Shown one piece after another: positions 1-8,194 of a stretch of 50,911 bases of DNA. A program made the position numbers and the translations under genes. Under the pieces are notes generated by a model. It ran no database searches and had not been told where the DNA came from. It saw only the letters and a list, made by a program, of their open reading frames with translations. Source of the DNA: DTLC01 sp964555645. Lineage in GTDB: Bacteria > Verrucomicrobiota > Verrucomicrobiia > Limisphaerales > DTLC01. How positions within the stretch are numbered: position 1 is the stretch's first letter; every line of letters begins with the position of its first letter. The stretch lies in NCBI GenBank assembly GCA_964555645.1, contig CAZKTA010000021.1, forward strand, positions 1 through 50,911, written 5' to 3'.

Positions 1-1
1 A

Positions 2-51
2 TTGGGCGGTTTCGCCCAAACGGCAGTCCCAAGTGTGGGTGTCAGCACCCA
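2..51. repeat. Two adjacent stem-loops at the left edge
   Basis: Bases 2-19 form a perfect 7-bp stem (TTGGGCG / CGCCCAA) with a 4-base loop. Bases 36-51 form a 6-bp stem (TGGGTG / CACCCA) with loop TCAG. Neither is followed by a T-run, so they are not classic intrinsic terminators, but they may mark the end of a transcript from outside the window or the 5' leader of the gene at 189. Function is not known. Confidence 0.4.
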
Positions 52-188
52 GCCGAAAGGTCGGTTTGAAGTTGCATCCTCCAAAAATGCCCGAAATTCC
101 ACACAAAGCCTGTGGCGCGTGTCCTGGCACGACGCCTGCAATTCAACATTGCGGCATAGAAACCGTCGAGTTGGATGAACCAAAAGTT

Positions 189-653
189 ATGAGCAAAAAA
201 ACTCTAATAATCGCTGTGGTTAGCTTTGCGGTTGCGAGTGCCGCAATCGCGCAATCCACAAACGCGCCTGGTGGCACCCAACAGGGCGACCAAACCCGGT
301 TGCGTGAACAGGATCGGCTCCAAACGTGTGACCCGACACTAGAGCAGGATCGTACGCGGTTGCGTGAATGCCTTCCTGATGAGGTCAAGCAGGCTGTGCA
401 AAACATGGCCCAAACACGCGAGCAATACCAACAGCAGTTGCGGCTCCGCAAAAAGGAGCTGGCCCAGTGCACTGATCAAGAACGCGAACAGCTCCGCGAT
501 CAGCTTCGCGACCAGCTCCGTGAACAGGCGCGCGATCGGGATCAACTGCGCGAGCGGCTGCAAGAGCTGCGCGAGTGCCTGCCCAGCCATCAGGAGCTCA
601 TGGAACAGGCGCGCGAACAGGCACGCGAGCGCGAACGGCGCGGTGGTGAATAA
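189..653 (+). CDS. Secreted Arg/Glu/Gln/Leu-rich coiled-coil protein
   Basis: This is a 154-residue protein of unknown function. The ATG at 189 is chosen because it begins a clear signal peptide (Met-Ser-Lys-Lys, hydrophobic stretch, Ala-Ile-Ala-Gln cleavage region near residue 22). The open frame continues upstream, but that extension has no such character. The mature part is dominated by Arg, Glu, Gln, Asp and Leu in short imperfect repeats of the type L-R-E/D-Q, for example LRDQLRDQLREQ near residues 100-112. It is probably a long charged helix or coiled coil in the periplasm or outside the cell. Cysteines recur in a C-L/D-P context. A strong terminator follows at 686-723, so it may be a single-gene transcript. 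No family is recognised. Low-complexity composition makes homology by composition alone unreliable. Confidence 0.7.
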   Translation: MSKKTLIIAVVSFAVASAAIAQSTNAPGGTQQGDQTRLREQDRLQTCDPTLEQDRTRLRECLPDEVKQAVQNMAQTREQYQQQLRLRKKELAQCTDQEREQLRDQLRDQLREQARDRDQLRERLQELRECLPSHQELMEQAREQARERERRGGE

Positions 654-685
654 TCCGAGTCCGCACTTGTAGTTTTGATGCGAAG

Positions 686-723
686 CCTCCAGGCTGGTGA
701 GGATGCCAGCTTGGAGGTTTTTT
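686..723 (+). terminator. Intrinsic terminator after the 189-653 gene
   Basis: A 12-bp stem (686-697 with 706-717, one G-T wobble) with an 8-base loop is followed directly by six T residues (718-723). This is the clearest rho-independent terminator in the window. It lies 33 bp past the stop of the secreted charged protein. It also shows that the open frame starting at 675 is not the true start of the next gene. Confidence 0.85.
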
Positions 724-876
724 GCTCCCTGAAGCAAAAACAAAAAGCCCGTCGAGCAGGAATGCAGCGGAAAGGAAAAACACGGAACGATAACCATACT
801 GGCCAAGACTACCAGACCACTGGCCGGGGCGAGATCGAACCGCAGCCCGCTGTTGAATTTGACGTGGCTATACATC

Positions 877-1090
877 TGTTGAATCCGGAAAACCGGTTCG
901 GGGAGCGTACCCGTCACGCGCCTGCGAGGGTGTGGCTGGACACGCCTGTCTGTGCGTGCCGGCATGCAGACAGGTCTCGCGTCCTGCACCGCAAACAGCC
1001 GGGGTTGTGCGGGCTGTTCGCAACAAGCTGTGCCGAAGCAGCCCTCCGCGATGGCGCAGGAAACCGCACCCAGGGCGCGTGCGCTGCCCT
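877..1090. repeat. Dispersed intergenic repeat, copy 1
   Basis: This stretch matches 19487-19690 in the same order over about 200 bp with several small gaps. The best-conserved core is about 935-985, which contains CCTGTCTG and CAGACAGG as an inverted pair around a GCCGGC centre, followed by TCTCGCGTCC and GCACC. The flanking parts (CTGTTGAA..., ...GCGCAGGAAACCGCACCC) also align with copy 2. It lies between a terminator and the next gene, has no convincing coding frame, and could be a decayed palindromic mobile repeat or a structured RNA. Confidence 0.6.
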
Positions 1091-1130
1091 TTCAATTTCG
1101 TTTCTCGGGTTGAACGCACCTTCCCCAATC

Positions 1131-3287
1131 GTGCCCGGCAAAACGCCGCTTTGGCGAAGACTCTTTCTGAGTGCGTTGGTTCTATTTTCCAGCTTCGCAG
1201 CATCTGGTGAAGTGCGGCCTGAGCGATGGCGCTGGTCAAATCCGCTGCCGCACGGCAACAACGTGATGGACATGCTGGTGACCGCCGACCTGGCGGTGCA
1301 GGTGGGCGATGCCGGCACGGTTTACGTTCAGCGCGAGGATGGCCGCTGGACGCCGGTCTTCACCGGTGTCACTAATTACCTGCGAGGCGTGGCTCTTCTC
1401 GGCCAGCGGTTTGTCGCTGTTGGTGAGGGCGGCTGTATCCTCTGGTCAGACGACGGCTATGTCTTTCAACCCGCGCAACTTTTTCCCACCACAACCAACT
1501 GGTTTGAGGGCGTAACGGCTTCGGCGCAACGCGCCGTGGCCGTAGGAGACAACGGCACGATCTACACGAGTACAAACGGCGCGCATTGGAGCAAGGTCAG
1601 CTCAGGTACAACTGAATGGTTGCGCGGGGTTGCATTCGGCAACGGCGTGTTCGTGGCGGTGGGCGAGAACGGCAAGATTTTGCGCAGCACCGGCGGCACG
1701 TCCTGGAGTTCCGTTACCAGCGGCACAACAGCACACCTCAACCGCGTTCGCTATCTTGGCACAGGCGTGGGCGCGAGTTTCATCGCGGTCGGCAACGGTG
1801 GCGCGGCCCTGACCAGCAGCAACGGCAGCGCGCCGTGGACCTCTTTGAACACCGGCACGACGAACCACCTTTACGATGCGGCGCTCAATGACACCGGCCT
1901 GCTGCTGGTCGGCGATCAGGAGGTGCGCTTCCGCGCGGCTGGCACTTCGAGCTGGACGAATCACATTACCGCGCTGCCCACCAATGCGCCGCCCGCGTGG
2001 GTTTATCTTTCGGCTTACGGCAATTCAAACCGCTGGCTGGTGGCGGGTCGCACGGGACTGCTGGTGGAGGGCCGCCGGACCGACAGTGGCAATTACGCAT
2101 GGCAACCTTTACCGGATTCCTCCCACGCCTGGCTTTGGGACGTGACGGTGCAGCGGGGCATCTACGTCGCCGTGGGCGACCTGGCAACCATACAAACAAG
2201 CCTCGACGGGCTTCTATGGGCCAGAGAAGTAGTGCCCGTGCCGCGTACGAACACGGTCTTGCTGGGCGTGGGAGGCACCACCAATCTCCTGCTGGCCGTC
2301 GGCAACGCCGGCAACGTCCTGCTCAGCCGCGCCGGCCTGACCAACCTAACCATCACCAATTACGTCGGCACGAACATCATCGTCACCAACGTCACCTTCG
2401 ATACGCTCGGCCTGATCTGGACCAACCTGCCGCCGTTTACGACCAACAGCCTGCAGGGCATCGCCGTCACCAACGGGCAGTTCGTGGTCTGCGGCGACTT
2501 GGGAAAAATCTTCACCAGTCCCGACGGCACGAACTGGACGCCGCGCGCTACACCGACGACGAACTTCCTCTCGAGCGTCGCCATTGGCCCCAACGCTTGT
2601 GTGGCGGTCGGCAAGAACGGGACGCTGCTGCGCGCCGGACCGGATGCCGCGAATTGGGCCAGCGTCTCCCTCGGCACCACCAACTGGCTCTACCGGGTGC
2701 GCTGGTTGAACGGGCAGTTCGTTGTCGTCGGCCAAAACGGCGTCATTTACACCAGCCCGGATGCGACCAACTGGACAGCGCGCACCAGCGGCACGACCCG
2801 CTGGCTCACCGATGCGACCTTCGTTGACGGCAAATGGTTTGTGGTCGGCAACCAAGCCACGTTGTTGATGAGCACGAACCTGACGGATTGGACGCACCTG
2901 CCGCTGCCCACGATCAAATCGCTCTACGCTGTAGCCACACAGAACGGCCAACTTGTGCTGTGCGGCATCGAAGGCGTGATTTTGCGCAACCAGGTGGTCT
3001 CCAAGCTCACGCCGGTGAACTTCCTTGCCTACGACCGTGTTGTGGCGACTTTCACAAACTTGATTGACGGACAGCACAGCATTACAACAAACGCATACGA
3101 ACTTTTTCTGCTGTGTGGCCAGCCGGACCAGTTTTTCCAGTTCCAGTCCTCGACCAATCTTGTGACGTGGGAAACCAACGCCGCACTCGAACTGTTCGAT
3201 CCCTCCGGCACGATTTACCTGCTGCGCACGCGCCCGGCTACCAACACACCGCCGTACGAGTTTTATCGCACGATGCTACTGCCGTAA
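1131..3287 (+). CDS. Secreted beta-propeller (BNR/Ycf48-like) repeat protein
   Basis: The protein has about 718 residues from GTG 1131 (TTG 1110 is an alternative). The frame is open back to 675, but that part contains the terminator and the dispersed repeat, so it is rejected. From 1131 the N-terminus is a good signal peptide (WRRLFLSALVLFSSFAASGE). The body is a series of units of about 40 residues with recurring features: G-V/F-F/V-V-A-V-G-x-x-G, then I-x-T/R-S-x-D/N-G-x-x-W, then T-T-N/E-W-L. This pattern is typical of photosystem II stability factor-like/sialidase-like propellers. The C-terminal 60 residues (FQFQSSTNLVTWETN and a final FYRTMLLP) resemble the tail of many exported verrucomicrobial repeat proteins. 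Role: extracellular or periplasmic, ligand unknown. No catalytic residues can be assigned. Confidence 0.85.
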   Translation: MPGKTPLWRRLFLSALVLFSSFAASGEVRPERWRWSNPLPHGNNVMDMLVTADLAVQVGDAGTVYVQREDGRWTPVFTGVTNYLRGVALLGQRFVAVGEGGCILWSDDGYVFQPAQLFPTTTNWFEGVTASAQRAVAVGDNGTIYTSTNGAHWSKVSSGTTEWLRGVAFGNGVFVAVGENGKILRSTGGTSWSSVTSGTTAHLNRVRYLGTGVGASFIAVGNGGAALTSSNGSAPWTSLNTGTTNHLYDAALNDTGLLLVGDQEVRFRAAGTSSWTNHITALPTNAPPAWVYLSAYGNSNRWLVAGRTGLLVEGRRTDSGNYAWQPLPDSSHAWLWDVTVQRGIYVAVGDLATIQTSLDGLLWAREVVPVPRTNTVLLGVGGTTNLLLAVGNAGNVLLSRAGLTNLTITNYVGTNIIVTNVTFDTLGLIWTNLPPFTTNSLQGIAVTNGQFVVCGDLGKIFTSPDGTNWTPRATPTTNFLSSVAIGPNACVAVGKNGTLLRAGPDAANWASVSLGTTNWLYRVRWLNGQFVVVGQNGVIYTSPDATNWTARTSGTTRWLTDATFVDGKWFVVGNQATLLMSTNLTDWTHLPLPTIKSLYAVATQNGQLVLCGIEGVILRNQVVSKLTPVNFLAYDRVVATFTNLIDGQHSITTNAYELFLLCGQPDQFFQFQSSTNLVTWETNAALELFDPSGTIYLLRTRPATNTPPYEFYRTMLLP

Positions 3288-3635
3288 GTCGGATACAAAG
3301 AGCGCCGTGCCTACAAAGTTGACTCCGGGAAAAATGTTTATGAGCACACGCCGTTGGTGTGTACTATGGAGCGGCTCGACCGACCCACAGTAATACAGGC
3401 TTTGGAAACCGCACATTTGTGGCACGAAAAATTCCCCAAACAACGCCAGTGCGCTCTCGAGGATTGTTGGTGGACCAATCCCGGCAGCGGCCTGTACCCC
3501 GATGCTGCATGGTGATCCGGAGGCACACCCGACGAGATTGAGTTTTTCTCCCCGGGACCGGCACAACAAGTGCCGCGCGCGTCTTGTCCGAGGCGTCGTC
3601 TTAAACCGCCGCGAGCGTGAAGCCGCGCTACTGCA
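3288..3635. other. Intergenic region, possible decayed coding fragment
   Basis: This 348-bp gap separates the beta-propeller gene (+) from the metallophosphoesterase gene (-). A 7-bp hairpin (ACACGCC / GGTGTGT) lies near 3342-3358 without a T-run. On the plus strand, about 3390-3510 reads as a plausible but unrecognised peptide rich in Trp and Pro that is cut by a stop, so it may be a gene remnant. No intact gene is supported. Confidence 0.3.
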
Positions 3636-5087
3636 TTAATTCACGTTTATGGGCAGGAGACAGTGGTTGTCTGCTGGTGGTAGGTCGGTCCAAATGCCTC
3701 GCAGCAGCAGGCCAAGAGTACGTCGCGGTTCAGGGCCGTTGATCCAATCCTCAATCATTGCTCGGGTTTGAGGTGCTGGGACCTCGTCACCGACATAGTT
3801 TGCAATCAATGCGTTCACTACAACGGGTGCCGCCTTGGCAGCGTCGGCCTCGGATAACTGGAATCTTGCGGCTAGTTGGCGCGCGACCAGGGCAGGCAGT
3901 CTGGCGCGAATAAAATTTTCGGCATACTGCTGCAGCGGCATGCGGCCTGTATCTGCGTTGATTTGTGTCACACGCCGGCTTTCGATGTGCAAAGTGTTGG
4001 TGGTATCGAGTGTTACGATGCGAAACGCGCACGGGTATTGAACCAAAGAGGCAGTCTGGACATCGCAAAGCTCCGAGACAGTCTGCAGCGTTTCACCTAC
4101 AAGATAAGCGGCGTCTTGCGAGTGATAGTGTCCGGTGAAAATGACCTTCAGTCCCGCCTGCGCGAGTTGAGTGCTCACAGCAGGCCAGTTATCAACCAAA
4201 TATTCGCTGAACTGTTCGTTCTGGCCGATGAAATGCTGGTTCAGACCATGATGCATGAATGCAATCACACGTTTGCCGCCTGTGCGCGCTTGTTGGAGCT
4301 TGAGCTCGACCCAAGCCATTGTTTCCGGCCTGATTCTGCCGCTGATCACATTGGAACCGTATCGCAGGCTCTCGTCATATTTGCATGAGTCAATTGCGAG
4401 CAGCCAAACGCCGGGCACAGGCTCGGCAACGTAACTCAGCGAGTGCGGGTCGCAGTCAATTGCCTCATCATACCCGAACCGCCTGTACAGCGCGCGGAAT
4501 TGCGTTGGGCTGATGCTCTGGACGGGGCGGGCATTGTCGCCCACGTATCTCACAGCTTCGGGGTTGTTGATGTCGTGGTTGCCGGGCACGACGAATACCG
4601 AAATACCATGTCGTTCGAGCCGTGCAAGATGCCTAACCATGCGCCTGTGGTTGACAAACTCGCCGTCCTTGGTGAGGTCGCCCGGAATAATCACAAACTG
4701 CACGTGTTCTTTGGCAACCATTTCCAGCGCAGCCTCGAGAATGGCCTCGCTTTCACGCAGCAGCTTAGGGTCATGGTCGAGATACCTTTCAAATGCTGCG
4801 CCCGAGTTGCCCAGACGCGCGTAGTGGAGGTGGGGATCCGAAATCACCGCAAATCGCGCGGCTCCAGAAGCTGGACTTTGGCGTACACCTGTGGCGCAGC
4901 CTTGCACTACGAGAAAAGGCATAAGCAAGAGCCATATCACGGCCAAACGCGGTATTGCCCAGACCGGCCTGCGGGTAGTCGGCTCCAGTAAGGGTTCCTG
5001 CCCCAACGCAGTGTGGGCGCCGTTTTCTGAACTGCAATTACTCGGCGGGTTAAGAGCCTGATTCATTTGTTTCGCTTCGGTTTGCAA
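3636..5087 (-). CDS. Metallophosphoesterase lipoprotein
   Basis: This is a calcineurin-like phosphoesterase that would hydrolyse phosphate mono- or diesters with two metal ions. Signature motifs appear in order: SDPHLH (metal Asp/His), PGDLTKDGE, GNHD, FMHH and GHYH. Ahead of them is a hydrophobic stretch ending in VVQGC, a lipobox, so the protein is probably an outer-membrane or periplasmic lipoprotein. ATG 5087 gives 483 residues. ATG 5066, or a TTG about 27 codons in, would give a more usual signal-peptide length. The C-terminal third (after GHYH) contains extra helical sequence of unknown role. A second exported phosphodiester-type enzyme (5364-6260) lies upstream on the same strand 276 bp away, so the two may act together in phosphate or nucleotide scavenging. 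That link is inference. The substrate cannot be told from sequence. Confidence 0.88.
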   Translation of the reverse strand: MQTEAKQMNQALNPPSNCSSENGAHTALGQEPLLEPTTRRPVWAIPRLAVIWLLLMPFLVVQGCATGVRQSPASGAARFAVISDPHLHYARLGNSGAAFERYLDHDPKLLRESEAILEAALEMVAKEHVQFVIIPGDLTKDGEFVNHRRMVRHLARLERHGISVFVVPGNHDINNPEAVRYVGDNARPVQSISPTQFRALYRRFGYDEAIDCDPHSLSYVAEPVPGVWLLAIDSCKYDESLRYGSNVISGRIRPETMAWVELKLQQARTGGKRVIAFMHHGLNQHFIGQNEQFSEYLVDNWPAVSTQLAQAGLKVIFTGHYHSQDAAYLVGETLQTVSELCDVQTASLVQYPCAFRIVTLDTTNTLHIESRRVTQINADTGRMPLQQYAENFIRARLPALVARQLAARFQLSEADAAKAAPVVVNALIANYVGDEVPAPQTRAMIEDWINGPEPRRTLGLLLRGIWTDLPPADNHCLLPINVN

Positions 5088-5363
5088 TTGTTGCGACAGT
5101 TTAACCGAGCCTGTGTTTTGTGGGTGTCCAAGTCAATCCGCTTCTCATTGCCACCGCAGCGAACACACCAACAACTTCCAGCCACGCCAAAGACCGGTGC
5201 CGCTGTCGTTTATACGGGCGGTGCAATTTTGAATCCGGGAAAAGAGTTCAGCTCATTGACACGTGCATTACCGATTCAAGGCATGGCTTTTTGCGCTGGA
5301 CTTGGCCGAAGCACCGGCGCAGCACACGCGGCCGATTTACTGTGCAGTCATGCTGCGCCGTTT

Positions 5364-6260
5364 TTAATTGATGAACCGTACGCGTGCCACCACGGGGAAA
5401 TGATCGCTTGGGAACCGGCCATTGTATTGGTTTGTGACAATTTCGACACTGGCAACCGCCACATTGCCCCGCACCAAAATCCAGTCTATTCGCGGGCCGC
5501 CCACTGGGACGGCGTCGAAATTGTTGAATGTGCCGATTCCTTCGCCCACACGTTCACGGGCGATCTGCCATGCCTCAGTCAAAAACCGGTCGCCAGTGAG
5601 AATCTCAAACGGCCTGCTCGCACCCGCTGGTGCATTGAAATCACCCACCAATAACATCGGCAACGCCGAACCAAGCGCAGAAACACGTTGCCGAATCAAC
5701 TGCGCGCTTTTCTCACGTGCAGTTGCGCTTTGATGATCAAAATGCGTGTTCCAGAAATGAAACTCGCGTTGCGTTCTTTTGTCGCGGAACCGCACTGTCG
5801 TCACCATCCGCGGCAAATTGTTTCCCCACGTTGTTGAACCGATCCGGTCCGGTGTATCCGACAGCCAGAAGTGATCGAACTCGATAGGCTCGAGCCTGTC
5901 CCTCCGATAAAACACGGCTCCAAACTCGTCCCTGCTGCCGCCTTTACGGCCGAGGCCGATCCAATCAAATTCGGGCATGTCAACCGCAAGGTCTTTCAGT
6001 TGACCGTACAGCCCTTCCTGTGTGCCGATCACATCCGGGCCAGTCTGCTTTATCAACCGGCGCATCATTGGGCGTCGGTCTTGCCACGCGTTCGGTCCGG
6101 AGGCACTCGCAAAACGCAGATTATACGTCATCACACAAAGAGTCTCATCATAACTGTTTTTCTCCGATTGCGCGAAAGCGTACGAGCCGGCTCCAAATGC
6201 AGTTGTTGCCCCTAGCACGAACAAACAAAGCTTGCGAACTGCAGTGTCCATACTTGTCAC
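5364..6260 (-). CDS. Exported endonuclease/exonuclease/phosphatase family protein
   Basis: The protein has 298 residues and the EEP (DNase I-like) fold: MTYNLRF near the N-terminus (metal/phosphate-binding Asn), IGTQEG (catalytic metal Glu), FWNTHFDH, VGDFNAP (Asp-x-Asn pair) and a final PSDHFPV with the Ser-Asp-His of the family. A signal peptide precedes it (LCLFVLGATTAFGAGSYAFA). The length and motif set fit the secreted bacterial EEP proteins usually annotated as hydrolases of sugar phosphates, phospholipids or nucleic acids. The specific substrate is unknown. ATG 6251 is an alternative start nine bases in. It is transcribed in the same direction as the metallophosphoesterase gene. Confidence 0.87.
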   Translation of the reverse strand: MTSMDTAVRKLCLFVLGATTAFGAGSYAFAQSEKNSYDETLCVMTYNLRFASASGPNAWQDRRPMMRRLIKQTGPDVIGTQEGLYGQLKDLAVDMPEFDWIGLGRKGGSRDEFGAVFYRRDRLEPIEFDHFWLSDTPDRIGSTTWGNNLPRMVTTVRFRDKRTQREFHFWNTHFDHQSATAREKSAQLIRQRVSALGSALPMLLVGDFNAPAGASRPFEILTGDRFLTEAWQIARERVGEGIGTFNNFDAVPVGGPRIDWILVRGNVAVASVEIVTNQYNGRFPSDHFPVVARVRFIN

Positions 6261-7033
6261 CGACGACGATTTTGCCGGCTAATGGACACACAGCAAGCAT
6301 TTCCCGGGGTCAAACCGGGCCTGCAAATCTTCAAGCTCGGATTGATGCTGCAGCCTTGCATTGTGAGTCATTTCGGTGCTTGGGCAGCAACAACCAAGAC
6401 TTTCCCGGAATGCAGGCATACGCGGCTGCGCAGCCGAGCCAAAATGCAGTTAAGACCAAATTCGTCCGAACCGCCTGAGTCGGCTTGGTCCATTCGCGGT
6501 GAACCCCCAGAGGTTTGAGCATTGCAGCTGCACCCGACGGCCTTTGTCCCCCGGACGCCCCAGCAACTAAAGATCGAGGGTTGGCGCTGGTCGTGGACGC
6601 TGCCAGACATGCCCCCCAATCTTTTTCGGTCGGCAGCACGATGGCGTCTCGCTCTCAGCTGTAGAATTTCGGTTCAATTGTAAAACGGTGTGATGCGGTA
6701 TCGCTGCCTTGATGTGGGGAACCAATAGATTGCCCGACCAACCCCAAATTGTAGAAATCGTCTCGCGTGTGCCTTTAGTGTCCTGTAAACCCGGAAAGTT
6801 TATGGTTTGGACACAGGTGCCAGAGCTGCTGGGAAAAGCGCCAGAAGCACGTGTTTACTGTGAGAGAGGCAGGCTTAGTGGCAAGTTACCCAATCTGTAA
6901 AGAGAGGACAGGTACAGGGCACTAGCGGAGGTAGTGGTACGTTAGGTGTGCGTTTGGGCTATTGTTGGGAGGCGGAAATGAACTCTGCGCTTTGTTTCAG
7001 GGTTGATTCGGGCCAAAATACAGCAACGCGATC
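6261..7033. other. 773-bp intergenic region without recognised gene
   Basis: This region separates a minus-strand gene from a plus-strand gene, so it should hold promoters for both. Short open frames on either strand (for example 6331-6639 minus, 6709-6900 plus) have no signal peptide, known motif or convincing codon pattern. I tested it by eye for RNase P RNA, tmRNA, SRP RNA and common riboswitch cores and recognised none. Its size leaves room for an undescribed small RNA or small protein. Confidence 0.4.
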
Positions 7034-8149
7034 ATGTTTAGCTGTCCGAACTGCGGCAGTCGATTGAGCCGTGCGCAAAATCAGCTCGGGACGTACTGGT
7101 ATTGCCCCGAATGCACCGGGCGTGCGGTTAACCTTGCTGTTTTACGCAAGGCAGTTGCGCCCGAGTTCGTCACGCGGTTGTGGCGCAGTGCATTTGCAAA
7201 TGTAGGCAGAACCGGTCGGCCATGCCCGAGTTGCGGGCTAGCCATGCTCGAGGTACCCGCCCCAAGCAGTGGAGCAATGCTCAGGCTGGATGTGTGCAAA
7301 CGATGCCAGTTTGTTTGGTTCGACCCGCACGAGCTTGAGTCCGCACCGCCAAATCCTGAGGCGCAAATATCCAGGGTAGAAAGCAGCAAGGACAACCTGC
7401 CGCAGGCTGCGCGCGAGGCACTTGCAATTTACGAGGTCAAGCGCATGGCCGAAAAAGCAGAATGGGATGTTGAGGAAGTCGAATTCGAATGGAAAACGGT
7501 TCTTGGCCTTTTCGGTCTGCCTATCGAAGCTGATGGTAACACGTTGGAGCGTGTGCCGTGGGCGACCTGGACATTGGGAATTCTTGTGCTTCTGATTGGT
7601 CTTACTGTGCTGTTTGCGGTGGAAGACCCAAACCAAGTGATTGAAAAATTCGGGTTTGTACCTGCAACACCACTCCGGATGCTGGGGCTGACGTTGATTA
7701 GCAGCTTTTTTCTGCACGGCGGGCTGCTGCATTTGCTTGGGAACCTGTATTTTATGCTCGTGTTCGGTGACAACGTTGAGGATTACCTCGGGCGCCGGAG
7801 GTATTTACTGCTTTTACTGTTTGCAACATTGACGGGTAATGTCTTTCACATGCTCGGCGAGCCGCGTTCGGACATCCCATGTATTGGTGCGAGCGGCGGG
7901 ATATCGGGGTTAATCGCGTTTTACGCACTCGCGTTTCCGCATGCGCGGCTTGGTGTACTGTTCAGGATTTGGTTCCGTCCGGTCCGGTGGATTTATTTTC
8001 CTGCATGGGTGGGATTTTGTGCATGGGTTGTACTGCAATTTTTTGGTGCGTGGCAGCAGGTCGCCGGGTTTACAAATGTATCAGCGCTGGCGCATTTGGG
8101 TGGCGCAACTGTAGGATTATTGTGCTGGGTCTGGTGGCGTAATCGGTAA
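7034..8149 (+). CDS. Rhomboid intramembrane serine protease with two N-terminal zinc ribbons
   Basis: The protein has 371 residues. The C-terminal half is a rhomboid protease: HGGLLHLLGNL (228-238), catalytic Ser in GASGG (Ser287), and the partner His in AHLGG (His354), spread over six or so hydrophobic segments from about residue 176. The N-terminal half is cytosolic and unusual. It has two cysteine pairs, CPNC/CPEC (Cys4, 7, 24, 27) and CPSC/CKRC (Cys64, 67, 88, 91), each a zinc-ribbon pattern, followed by a charged helical linker (about 112-155). Rhomboids cut membrane proteins within or next to transmembrane helices. The zinc ribbons may bind a partner or substrate. The gene stands alone and is convergent with argH (45 bp apart). 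Confidence 0.9.
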   Translation: MFSCPNCGSRLSRAQNQLGTYWYCPECTGRAVNLAVLRKAVAPEFVTRLWRSAFANVGRTGRPCPSCGLAMLEVPAPSSGAMLRLDVCKRCQFVWFDPHELESAPPNPEAQISRVESSKDNLPQAAREALAIYEVKRMAEKAEWDVEEVEFEWKTVLGLFGLPIEADGNTLERVPWATWTLGILVLLIGLTVLFAVEDPNQVIEKFGFVPATPLRMLGLTLISSFFLHGGLLHLLGNLYFMLVFGDNVEDYLGRRRYLLLLLFATLTGNVFHMLGEPRSDIPCIGASGGISGLIAFYALAFPHARLGVLFRIWFRPVRWIYFPAWVGFCAWVVLQFFGAWQQVAGFTNVSALAHLGGATVGLLCWVWWRNR

Positions 8150-8194
8150 GCTGAATTGCTTGACCTTAAACTTGATGGCCGGGCACGCGATTGC

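Noticed and set aside
33..188. N-terminal extension of the 189-653 protein
   Set aside because: It places 52 unrelated residues before an excellent signal peptide.
1997..2827. Long alternative open frame inside the beta-propeller gene
   Set aside because: Its Arg/Gly/His-rich translation is typical of a shadow frame in GC-rich coding DNA, and the other frame has clear repeats and a signal peptide.
6709..6900. 63-codon open frame upstream of the rhomboid gene
   Set aside because: It has no signal, motif or ribosome site. Length is within chance expectation.
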